Positions 1-9,700 of a stretch of DNA of 64,000 bases are shown here, in pieces (the stretch's first letter is position 1; each line of letters starts with the position of its first letter). Source of the DNA: Candidatus Pullichristensenella stercorigallinarum (GTDB lineage: Bacteria; Bacillota; Clostridia; Christensenellales; Aristaeellaceae); assembly GCA_018712945.1 (NCBI GenBank), contig DVFZ01000122.1:25322-89321 (forward strand), given 5' to 3'. The translations under genes were made by a program, and so were the position numbers. The notes beneath the pieces were generated by a model. The model did no database searches. It was not told the origin of the DNA and saw only the letters and a program-made list of their open reading frames with translations.

Positions 1-63
1 CGCCGCACGTGTCGCCGGGCCCGATTTTCCAGATGCGTCGGTCGCCGCGGTACATTTTATCAA

Positions 64-329
64 GCCTGCCCCGGACGCGAAAGTCCGGGGCAGGCCCAGA
101 ACGCTGCCAAAGCCTGCAAACGCAAAAATTGCCCTGATAAAATAAAAATCAGAGGCAATTTTTGCTTCCTGCGTCAGCTGCGCATGCCCTCTTCGGTCGC
201 TCACGTCCATGTAAGCTCCCCTGTCCGCAAGTTTGCTCCTTTATCTTGCGGGCTTTTGAATCCCTCTGGCAGCCTGTCGGTTTTGCCAATATCCTGGGTC
301 TGCCCCGGACCTTCGCGTCCGGGGCAGAC
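64..329 (+). repeat. Family A structured repeat, copy A1
   Basis: Core GCAAAAATTGCC...GGCAATTTTTGC, CTTACATGGACGTGAG-type stem, GCCTGCAAG-type stem; terminal hairpins at 64-95 and 298-329 (13-bp stems). Confidence 0.85.
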
Positions 330-352
330 CGTTGTTGAAACAGGAAAGCGGG

Positions 353-1396
353 TCAGTTCGCCAGCTTCTTGTATTCCTCGATAAGGGCCGCGTCGTCCGT
401 CAGCTCCATTTCAAAGCCGGATTCGTACACCTGGCCGGGTTCGAGGGTGATGAGCGTGCCGTTTTCGCGCGCTTCCACGCGGGAAAGCACGCCCGAGGTG
501 GTCGGCTCCAGGCCCAGGGCGTAGTCGCCGGCGCGCATGCACTTCCACTCGCACAGAAGCGGCAGCACCTTGGCGTCGAAGCGCAGGGCGGCGGCCAGGC
601 CGAGCTTTTCATTGTGCAGCATGGCAAAGCCCTGGCCCGGGAAGCCGGTGTGGAAGTAGCACTGTTCCTCGCGGCCGATTTCCGGGGCCTCCATGCGGTC
701 GTGGATGGGCAGGCCCTGGCGGGCGAAATCGTCGCGCGGCTCCACATGGCCGGAATTTACGTAAATGCGCGCGCCATCATCCAGCATCGGGTAGCCGAAG
801 TTGATGTGGTAAATCAGCATCATCGGCGAGGGGGCGAAGCCCTGGTTTTCCACGCGGTCGATGACCTTAAAAGCGCTCTTTTCCGTATGGATGCGCACCT
901 CGCGGGTGAGCACCATGTTTTCCTCGAATACGCAAGCCTCGCGCACTTCACCGCGCAGGCGGATGACCGCCTCGTCGCCTTCGAACACGGTTTCGCAGGC
1001 CACGTTCGCGGCGGGGGTGTTGCTGTACGGCCCATGCAGGCCCAGCTCGCGGCCATTGTCCGTGCAGGCCGCGCCCGCATACGTCAGCCCACAGGTGGTG
1101 AGCATGCCGGCGTCAAACTGCTTGAGGAAGCCGCGGCCGCCGTTTTCCGTGTAGAACTGCGGGGCGCGCACGCCCACCTTGGCGCCGAAGCCCATGTTCG
1201 CGCCCTTGTAGCGCAAAAAGGGGATGTCCAGCCCGCGGTCGGCCAGCAGGGTCATTTCCAGCCCCCGGCCGTTGTTTACGTCGAAAGCGCGCATGCCCCT
1301 GGCCGGGCCGTCGTTGTAGGTATAATCCTTTACGCCAAAGAGGGTTTCCAGATTGCCCGCGTATTTGCGCAGGTTTGCCATTTCGCTTTTTTTCAT
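353..1396 (-). CDS. DUF4432 / aldose-1-epimerase-like protein
   Basis: ORF 353..1462 with internal start MKKSEMANLRKYAGN after a purine-rich RBS; galactose-mutarotase-like text (RGLDIPFLRYKGANMGFG, ELGLHGPYSNTPAANV). Confidence 0.72.
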   Translation of the reverse strand: MKKSEMANLRKYAGNLETLFGVKDYTYNDGPARGMRAFDVNNGRGLEMTLLADRGLDIPFLRYKGANMGFGAKVGVRAPQFYTENGGRGFLKQFDAGMLTTCGLTYAGAACTDNGRELGLHGPYSNTPAANVACETVFEGDEAVIRLRGEVREACVFEENMVLTREVRIHTEKSAFKVIDRVENQGFAPSPMMLIYHINFGYPMLDDGARIYVNSGHVEPRDDFARQGLPIHDRMEAPEIGREEQCYFHTGFPGQGFAMLHNEKLGLAAALRFDAKVLPLLCEWKCMRAGDYALGLEPTTSGVLSRVEARENGTLITLEPGQVYESGFEMELTDDAALIEEYKKLAN

Positions 1397-1536
1397 GGGA
1401 AAAAGACCTTCCTTTCGGATATGTTTTCCACATATAGTATACCGCTTTTTACTGCCGCGCACAAGAGGCGTGTTTTCGGTGGTTCATTGATTTTTTACTA
1501 CCCATTGCCCCGCGCCTGTGCTATAATGAAGGCAGA

Positions 1537-2649
1537 TTGCGGGAAGGAGGCGTTCGCTTGCGGCGTGGCAAACAACCGCATGGGGAACGGATGCTGCTGT
1601 TTTCCTGGCGGGATACGTTCGTTACGGTGATAGCGCTGTTGGGGGCGTTGGTTTTGAGCGCCGGGCTGCGCAAGCTGGATCCCGCCGGCGACAGCTATGC
1701 CCCGATGCTGTTTTTGTTTATGGTGGCGTTGGTCAGCCGCATCACGCGAGGGTACTTTTACGGCGTGGCGGCGGCGGTGTTGAGCGTATTCGCCATCAAC
1801 TTCGCCTTTACCGAGCCCATCATGGCGCTGAACTTCAGCCTGGCCGGTTATCCGCTGACGTTTATGACGCTCTTGGCCACGGCCATCCTCATCAGCGCCA
1901 TGACCACCCAGCTCAAGCGCCAGGAGGAGCGCAACTACCGCGCCCGCCTGGAGGAGATGCGCGCCAACCTTCTGCGCGCCGTATCGCACGATCTGCGCAC
2001 GCCGCTGACCTCCATATCCGCCGCGGCTTCGCTGCTTTCGGAGAATCTGGAGGAAATGGACACAGGGCGCCAACGCGCCATGCTTGCCCAGATCAGCGAC
2101 GACGCCCAATGGTTGATCCGCATGGTGGAAAACCTGCTGTCCATCACCCGCGTGGGCGAGACGTCGGGCGTGCGCAAAACGCCGGAAGCGGCCGAGGAGG
2201 TCATATCCGAAACGGTGCGCAAGTATCGCGGCCGCTTTTCCCGCCCGGCGGCGGAGATTTCCCTGCCGGACGAACTGGTTATGGTGCCCATGGACGCCAT
2301 ACTCATCGGCCAAGTGCTTTCCAACCTGCTGGAGAATGCCGCGCTGCATGCAGAGGGCGCGGAGCATGTGCGCGTATGCCTGCGGGTAGAGGGCGATGAG
2401 GCGGTGTTCGAGGTGTCCGACGACGGCGAAGGCATTCCGGAGGCGCGGCTCAAGACGCTGTTTGACCCCTCCGCCGCCCAGCCCAGCGACAGCGCGGCGC
2501 ATTCGCGCAACAACATGGGCATCGGCCTGAGCGTGTGCCGCACCATCGTCATGGCGCACGGGGGCGCGCTTTCGGCGCGCAATCTGCCCGGCGGCGGGGC
2601 CTGCTTTCGCTTCACGTTGCCGATGAAGGAGGAAGAAACGCATGCGTAA
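1537..2649 (+). CDS. Sensor histidine kinase, KdpD C-terminal-like (DUF4118-type TM region + HisKA + HATPase)
   Basis: H-box RAVSHDLRTPLTSISAAASLL, N-box LLENAALHAEG, G-box DDGEGIP / GIGLSVCRTIVMAHGG; true start may be a TTG near 1558 after GGAAGGAGG. Confidence 0.85.
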   Translation: MREGGVRLRRGKQPHGERMLLFSWRDTFVTVIALLGALVLSAGLRKLDPAGDSYAPMLFLFMVALVSRITRGYFYGVAAAVLSVFAINFAFTEPIMALNFSLAGYPLTFMTLLATAILISAMTTQLKRQEERNYRARLEEMRANLLRAVSHDLRTPLTSISAAASLLSENLEEMDTGRQRAMLAQISDDAQWLIRMVENLLSITRVGETSGVRKTPEAAEEVISETVRKYRGRFSRPAAEISLPDELVMVPMDAILIGQVLSNLLENAALHAEGAEHVRVCLRVEGDEAVFEVSDDGEGIPEARLKTLFDPSAAQPSDSAAHSRNNMGIGLSVCRTIVMAHGGALSARNLPGGGACFRFTLPMKEEETHA

Positions 2650-3364
2650 TGCGGCAACTATATTGATCGTTGAGGATGACGAGCGCATCCGCGGCCTGAT
2701 CCGCACCGTGCTTGCCGGCGCGGGCTACGTCACGTTGGAGACGGGCAACGCCACCTCAGCCCTTTCCATGCTGGCCTCGCACCGGCCCGACCTGATGGTT
2801 TTGGATCTGGGCCTTCCCGACCGGGATGGGCAGGAGCTTTTGCGGGAGATACGTTCGTGGTCGAACGTACCGGTGGTGGTAGTTTCCGCGCGTGGGCAGG
2901 AGCGCGACAAGGTGCGCGCCCTGGATGGCGGCGCGGACGACTATATTACCAAGCCCTTTGGCACCGAGGAACTGCTCGCACGCATCCGTGCCGCCCTGCG
3001 CCATGGCCAGCGCATGGCCGAGGGGGAAAAGAGCGTTTACAACATTGGCGGTTTGCAGGTGGATACCGAGCGCCGCATTGTGCGCGTGGATGGCCGCGAG
3101 GTGCATCTGACGCAAATCGAATACAAAATCGTCACCCTGCTGTGCCGCAACGCCGGCAAGGTGCTTACGCACGACAGCATGATTCGCGAGGTATGGGGCC
3201 CGTTTTCCAACTGCGATACCCAGCTTTTGCGCGTAAACATGGCCAATATCCGCCGCAAAATCGAAAAAGACCCCGCCATGCCCGAATACATCCTCACCGA
3301 AATCGGCGTAGGCTACCGCATGGCTGAGGTCGGCAGTGCCGACGGCCAGAGCTGCCGCGAGTGA
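2642..3364 (+). CDS. Response regulator, OmpR/KdpE-like
   Basis: REC domain (VEDDERIRGLI, MVLDLGLPDRDG, KPFGTEELLARIRAALR) plus winged-helix DNA-binding domain; overlaps kinase stop. Confidence 0.88.
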   Translation: MRNAATILIVEDDERIRGLIRTVLAGAGYVTLETGNATSALSMLASHRPDLMVLDLGLPDRDGQELLREIRSWSNVPVVVVSARGQERDKVRALDGGADDYITKPFGTEELLARIRAALRHGQRMAEGEKSVYNIGGLQVDTERRIVRVDGREVHLTQIEYKIVTLLCRNAGKVLTHDSMIREVWGPFSNCDTQLLRVNMANIRRKIEKDPAMPEYILTEIGVGYRMAEVGSADGQSCRE

Positions 3365-3786
3365 GCGGCGCGCGCCCGCCCCACGAGCAGGGGGACGGGC
3401 GCGCTTTGTTGCGTTTCGATTGATGCGGGAGTACGAATACGCGCCGGGCGGCTCACGCGCAGGAGCCGCCCGGCTTGCGTTGCAGGGTTGCGATTCTTGC
3501 GCGGCAGCCAATGGGATTCTTAAGGGATAAATCCCTTAAGCGGGTGCGGGCAGGGCCCGCCGTAGCCCCGCCGGAACCATGGCCCTGCGCGTGTGGCCAA
3601 GCGGCAAAACGCCCCGCCCGCCGTTCCCCGCGCGCCCGGCAACAGCCAGCTTGCACGAGGAAGAATTTTGCCCGCCGCCATCCCAAAACCGGGCGCGCGC
3701 CTTCCCGAAGCGCCCTTGCCGCAGGCAAGCAGCGTCGCCCCGCACCCACGCAGCGCCCCTTGCCCCAGCGGGGCAAGGCAGCGCCA
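3329..3786 (+). repeat. Family B multi-hairpin repeat, copy B1 (long)
   Basis: GTCGGCAGTGCCGAC ... GCGCGCCCG...CGGGCGCGCTTTGTTGCGTTT ... CTTAAGGGATAAATCCCTTAAG ... CTTGCCCCAGCGGGGCAAG. Confidence 0.85.
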
Positions 3787-3855
3787 ACCGAAGAAATCCG
3801 CACCCTAGCGGCCAACGATATCTTCCCAAGGCCGGAGTGGCCGTGATGGTGCGCC

Positions 3856-4108
3856 CCTGCCCTATCAAGAATGGAGCAGAGCGTTGACAAAGCCCGCAAA
3901 CGCGAAGATTACCCAGATCAATTCAATATAGATTCAAAGGCAATTTTCGCCTCTTGCGTCAGCTGTACTTACAGGCTGCGGTCACTTACGTCCATGTAAG
4001 CTCCCCTGCCTGCAAGTTTGCAGCCTTGTCTTGCAGGCTTTCCTGCCGCTCATGGGATGTAGACTTTGCCAATGTCCCGGCGTCCCTGCTCCATCAAGAA
4101 TGAAACAG
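3856..4108 (+). repeat. Family A structured repeat, copy A2 (diverged)
   Basis: Same core as A1/A4; bounded by CCTGCCCTATCAAGAATGGAGCAG and CCTGCTCCATCAAGAATGAAACAG. Confidence 0.8.
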
Positions 4109-4424
4109 GCCCCCCTTGAGCGCATTCCGATTGGGGCAAAAGGGCAGACCGCCGCCGGAACCATTCGCGCGCGGAAGCGCCCGGCTTGCGCTGCAGAGAA
4201 ACAGAATTTACGCAGCGGACAGGGGAGGCCCCAATGGACAAACCCTCTGAGCGGCGGCCGTAAATTTATGCAGATGAGCAAGCGGCATGGTGCTTAGGCC
4301 GTCCACCGGGCTTGCATGCTTTCGCCAGAAAGCGGCCGGGGTGCGTCCATCTCCCGAAACCACCAGACGCGTCCCAACGCTTGCGCCACGGGCTTTTCCA
4401 GCCCCGCCCGCACTTTCCGGCAAT

Positions 4425-4452
4425 CAAAAAGCCCGCCGCATAACGGCAGGCT
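4425..4452 (-). terminator. Rho-independent terminator for ORF 4466..4978
   Basis: Minus strand AGCCTGCCG-ttatg-CGGCGGGCT followed by TTTTGATT. Confidence 0.65.
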
Positions 4453-4465
4453 CTACAGATCGTTT

Positions 4466-4978
4466 TTACTGCGCGCTTCCCGGCGTATAGACGGGGGCTC
4501 CGCACTCCGCGCAAGGCTGGTAACCCTTGTAATAGGCCACCGCCAGCTCGTATTTGCGGCTGTAACTGGCCACGTATTTGCAATCGGAGGTGTGGTAATA
4601 CTGGCCGCTGTCGTTGGCGTAGACATAGGTTTTTGCTATTTCCTCAACGTCGGCCAGTACCGGGGCGCTGGCGCCGGAAACCACGCCGTAGTTGGCAGAC
4701 CCCGTGTCCAGCGAAGCGGGAAGCTCCGGCCCATAGACCGTTACGTCCTTTTCCACGCCAACCATGCGCACGCCGCTATTGCCACGGCCGGGCGGCGAAG
4801 TCAGCGGCGAAAGAACCACCACCGTCAAAAACACAAAACAGGCGGTCACCAGCCCCTTTACGGCCGGATGCCACCGCTGCGTCCGCCACATCAAAAAAAG
4901 GCCGTAGGGATAGCATACCACCAGGAAGAAAATGGTCTTCCAAATGGAACGCTTCCGCCGCCGGGGCGTATTTCGCAT
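4466..4978 (-). CDS. Small membrane-anchored protein with C-terminal HxxxC...CxxC putative metal-binding segment
   Basis: TM segments then YYHTSDCKYVASYSRKYELAVAYYKGYQPCAECGAPV; terminator-like hairpin follows at 4425-4452. Confidence 0.55.
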   Translation of the reverse strand: MRNTPRRRKRSIWKTIFFLVVCYPYGLFLMWRTQRWHPAVKGLVTACFVFLTVVVLSPLTSPPGRGNSGVRMVGVEKDVTVYGPELPASLDTGSANYGVVSGASAPVLADVEEIAKTYVYANDSGQYYHTSDCKYVASYSRKYELAVAYYKGYQPCAECGAPVYTPGSAQ

Positions 4979-5283
4979 GATTCAGATCCTCGTTTTCCCC
5001 AAAATTCGACAATTTCCTGATTTCTATTGTAAGCTCCATGGCGCAAACAGTAAAGGAAATGCCGCCGGAGTTCAAAAAATTGTACCATTGCGATAATATC
5101 TGCAATAGTTTCGTAATATACTAGGGGTAGCGGAGGCGAAATGTGCAGTCCACAACATATGGGCGTCATATTTGCCTTGGCATTCGCACGCACGCTGCTT
5201 GACAGGAAACGGCAAACGGTGTTATACTCAAAAATGGGGGTTTGGCGGGGGTAATTCTTCCTCTTGGAAGGGAGGCGCGCGCC

Positions 5284-5781
5284 ATGGCGAGCGATTATGA
5301 AATTCTTGGCGTTTCGCCCTGCGCCAGCAGGGAGGAGGTGCGCGCGGCGTATCGGGCCTTGGCCCGGCGCTGGCATCCCGACCGTTTTATGGAAGGCCCG
5401 GAGCGCGAATGGGCAGGTGCGCGCATGGCGGAGATCACCCGCGCTTATCGCGCCTGTATTAAGGGGTGCCGCGCGGCGCGTGCCACGCGCACTACGCGCG
5501 CGGAGGATGACGAGCGTCTGGAGCAGGCGCGCCGTTTGATCGACGATGGCCAGTTCAGCAATGCCCGCGCAGTGTTGATGGAGGTATCCACCCGGCGGGC
5601 GGAGTGGAACTATCTGTTTGGATTGATGCTTTTGCACCGGCAGGAATATGAAAAGGCGCTGGTGTACCTTTCCGTAGCCGCGCATCAGCAGCCGGAAAAC
5701 GAGAAATACACGCGCATGGAAAATGTGGCGCGGGGAATACAGGAAAGCAGACGGCCGCGCTTTGGCCGGTTTTCCTGGTAG
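5284..5781 (+). CDS. J-domain protein with C-terminal TPR-like region
   Basis: ASDYEILGVSPCASREEVRAAYRALARRWHPDRF with HPD motif; GGAGG upstream of ATG 5284; promoter TTGACA-17-TTATAC at 5199-5227. Confidence 0.82.
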   Translation: MASDYEILGVSPCASREEVRAAYRALARRWHPDRFMEGPEREWAGARMAEITRAYRACIKGCRAARATRTTRAEDDERLEQARRLIDDGQFSNARAVLMEVSTRRAEWNYLFGLMLLHRQEYEKALVYLSVAAHQQPENEKYTRMENVARGIQESRRPRFGRFSW

Positions 5782-5834
5782 GATTTAAGGCCTCGGTGGC
5801 GCCCGGTTCAGAGCGCTGGAAAGCCGCTTGATTG

Positions 5835-5883
5835 CAGAATTGCTTTTCCCAGGGAAGTGGGGGAAGCAATTTTGTTTTTATAT
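5835..5883 (+). terminator. Rho-independent terminator after J-domain gene
   Basis: AGAATTGCTTTTCCC...GGGGGAAGCAATTTTG followed by TTTTTAT. Confidence 0.75.
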
Positions 5884-6333
5884 TCGCTGTGCCTGCAATT
5901 TGCGGCTGTTTATGCAAGTTCAGTCTTTGTCGCGGGTCTGGCTTGGCTGGCACATTGATTTTGTCTGCGGGTGTGGGATGCCGCGAAATTTGACGAAGGA
6001 ACGCTCCCGCGGCGTTTTGCCGGGCTAGGGAGGTGGCGTTTCAATGCGGTTGCGCCGCTGGTGATGCGTAGGGGGAGGACGATGCTGCTTGTCCCGCTGG
6101 GACAAGGGCGCTTCGGGCGGACGCGCTTGGTTTGGGGCGGGGCAGGAGAACGCCTTATGCGTGCGGGTTGACCTATTATCGGATGCACGGGGAACGGTGA
6201 GGGCAGATGGGCTTTTCCACCATGCGCGCAAGATTGCAGTTGCGGCGGGAGTGGAATATATTTGTACGAGTGATTTGGCCTCTGAGGACTTGTTTTGCTG
6301 CCGCGTGGAAATCGCTATGTTGTGGCGAAGATT

Positions 6334-6794
6334 GGCGCTGCCTTGCCCTGGTGGGGCAAGGGACGCTGCGTGGGTGCGGGGCGACGCTGCTTGCCTGCGG
6401 CAAGGGCGCTTCGGGAAGGCGCGCGCCCGATTTTGGGATGGCGGCGGTGGGCGAAATTTTCTCACGTGCAAGCTGGCTGTTGCCGGGCGCGCGGGGAACG
6501 GCGGGCGGAGTGTTTTGCCGCTTAGCCACACGCGCAGGGTCATGGTTCCGGCGGGGCTACGGCGGGCCCTGCCCGCACCCGCTTAAGGGACTTGTCCCTT
6601 AAGAATCCCATTGGCTGCCGCGCAAGAATCGCAACCCTGCAACGCAAGCCGGGCGGCTCCTGCTCCTGAGCCGCCCGGCGGTTGTACGTACTCCCGCATC
6701 AATCGAAACGCAACAAAGCGCGCCCGCCCCCTACTCGTGGGGCGGGCGCGCGTCGCTCCAACGCGGCAGCGCTGGCAGCCGGCACCGCCGGCCG
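6334..6794 (-). repeat. Family B multi-hairpin repeat, copy B2 (long, inverted)
   Basis: Near-complete reverse complement of B1 ending 2 nt from the carB-dapF stop codon. Confidence 0.87.
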
Positions 6795-6796
6795 GC

Positions 6797-9700
6797 CTAG
6801 TAGTGGAGGAGGCCTTCGAAGGCAAGGTGGGTTTCGCCGGTCAGGGAAGCGCGGCCGTTTTCGATGCGTACGATCAGGTCGCCGCCGGGGAGTTTGACGG
6901 TGATATCCTCGTTTTCCGGGCAGTAGCCCAGTTTGACCGCCGCCGCTGCCGCCGCGCACGCGCCGGTGCCGCAGGCCAGCGTTTCGCCGTTGCCGCGCTC
7001 GTATACGCGCAGTTTCAGCATGCGCTCGTTCACCACGCGCGCAAAGCCCGCGTTCACCCGCTCCGGGAAGATGGCCGCGCTTTCAAAGAGCGGGCCGAGC
7101 GTTTCCAAATCCAGCGCGTCCACACGCTCCACAAAGGTCACGCAGTGCGGGTTGCCCATGGACAGGCAGGTGATGCGGAAATCCCTGCCGCCAAACTCGG
7201 CCAGGCGGTTCACGACTTCCTCGCCGGGCAGGTTGACGGGCACCTTTGCCGCCGCAAAGCACATTTCGCCCATGTCCACGCGCGCCGAGGTGGCCAATCC
7301 GTCGGTGAGCAGGAGCTTGACGCGCTTTACGCCGCCGCCCGCTTCGATGGACACCTCCCCGCCCGGGGCGATGCCGCGGTCGTGCAGGTACTTGCCCACC
7401 AGCATCAGGCAGCTTCCCGCCATGCCGCCGGGGCTGCCGTCGCGGTTGAACATGCGCATCTTCGCGTCGGCCACGTCGCTTTGCTCGATCAGGGCGATGC
7501 CGTCGCCGCCCACGCCGAAGTGCCGGTCGCACAGGGTTACGCACAGCGATTCCGCGCAGGATATGCGCCCGTCGCGGTTGTCGATGACGATATAGTCCGT
7601 GCCCGCGCACTGCATTTTCGCAAAGCGCAGTTCGCCGCGCTTTGTACGCATGTGGCACAAATCCACAAGCTCGGTATTGCGTTCGTTGTAACGGCTTTTG
7701 AGGATATCGGCCAGGGCGTTGGCCGTGTCCAGCGAGGTCAGGCAGGCGATGGATTTGGCCAGCGCCCGCCGGTGCAGGGCGATGTAATCGCGCATGGTGT
7801 CGTCGCGCAGCGCGCCGGTGTAGACCACATAGCTGACTTTGCCGCTCTCCATCAAATCGAAGGCCTCGCCGCTTTCGCCAATGCCGGGAATCTCGGTCAC
7901 GTCGATGCCGAGCTGGCGGATGGCGCGCGCGGTGGTGTGGGTGGCGTACATCTTCGCGTTCAGGTCGTAGAGTTTCTTGGCCAGCGTCACCAGGTCGTAA
8001 TGGTCGTGGTCGTCCACGGACAGAAGCACGCCCAGCGGCTGTCCCGGCTCCGGCACGCGGATGCCCGCGGCGGTCAGGCCCTTGAACAGGGCCTCGTCCA
8101 TGCGCCGGCCCAGCCCCAGCACTTCGCCGGTGGACTTCATTTCCGGGCTTAAGTAGGCGTTGGCGTCGGTGAGCTTTTCAAACGAGAACACCGGCACCTT
8201 CACCGCGTAATAGGGCGGCGTGCGCTGAAGCCCCGTGCCATAGCCCAGGTCGCGCAGCTTCGCGCCCAGCATCACCCGCGAGGCCAGGTCCACCATGGGC
8301 ACGCCCGTCACCTTGCTGATGTAGGGGATGGTGCGCGAGGCGCGGGGGTTGACCTCGATGACGTAGAGCTGGCCGTGGTAGATCAGGTATTGTATGTTCA
8401 CAAGCCCCTTCGTGCCCAGCGCCAGCGCCAGCTTTTCCGAGCAGGACACCAATTCGGCGCGCATGCCGTCGTTCAGGTTGTAGGGTGGGTACACGGCGAT
8501 GGAATCGCCCGAGTGTACGCCGGCGCGCTCGATGTGCTCCATGATGCCGGGGATGAGCACTTCCTCGCCGTCGGAAATTACGTCCACTTCCAGCTCCGTG
8601 CCGGGCATGTACTTGTCCACCAGCACGGGGTTTTCCGTGCCGCCGCGCAAGATGGTCTGCATATAGGCGCGCACTTCCGCCTCGTCGTAGGCGATGGTCA
8701 TGTTCTGCCCGCCGATGACGTAGCTGGGCCGCACCAGCACCGGATAGCCGATTTCCCCGGCCGCCCGCACGGCTTCTTCCTCGCTCGTCACGCCGCGCCC
8801 GGCGGGGCGGCGGATGCCGAGGCGTCCGAGCATTTCGTCAAAGCGCTCGCGGTCTTCGGCCAGGTCAATGCCCTCGGCGGAGGTGCCGAGGATGCGCACG
8901 CCGTGGCCGTCCAGGCACTTGGCCAGCTTCACCGCCGTCTGCCCGCCAAAGGCCACCACCACGCCCACCGGGTTTTCGCAGGCGACGACGCTCAAGACGT
9001 CCTCCTCGGTGAGCGGCTCGAAATAGAGGCGGTCGGCGGTGTCGTAGTCCGTGGAGACGGTTTCCGGGTTGTTGTTGACGATGACCACCTCATAGCCCAT
9101 GCGCCGCAGCGTGCGCACGCAGTGGACGGAGGAATAGTCAAACTCAATGCCCTGCCCGATGCGGATCGGCCCGCTGCCCAGAACGATGACCACCGGCTTG
9201 CCCGAGCGCTTGAAGCGCCGCGCGTCGCAGGCCTTGTCCGTGGTGGCGTAGAAATAGGGCGTTTCGGCGTCGAACTCGGCGGCGCAGGTGTCCACCAGCT
9301 TGTAGGAATAATGGCAGGGGCCGGGGATTTCCACACCCAGGCGCGCAAGGGCCTTGTCCGTGTAGCCGAGGCGCTTGCCCTCTTCGTAAGAGGGGGCCTT
9401 TTCAAAGTCGGCCAGATGCTTGAGCTTGGCAAGGAAGAAGCGGTCGATGCGGGTGAGGGCGAAGATGGTATCAAAGTTCACGCCCTTTTTGATGGCCTCG
9501 AACACCGTGAACAGCCGCCGGTCGTCCATGGCGCGCAGGCGCTCCATGACATCGCCTTCGGCGGGGAGGTTCAATGTGTCCATGCCGATTTCCGCGCCGC
9601 GCACGGCCTTCATCAGCGCCATTTCAAACGAGGGGGCGATGGCCATGACCTCGCCGGTGGCCTTCATCTGCGTGCCCAGGCGGCGGCTGGCCCCGGAGAA

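Noticed and set aside
3453-3899. Overlapping ORFs 3453-3899, 3475-3846, 6025-6543, 6089-6586 etc. as real genes
   Set aside because: They lie inside family B repeats and match each other only because the repeats are homologous. No RBS or coding signature.
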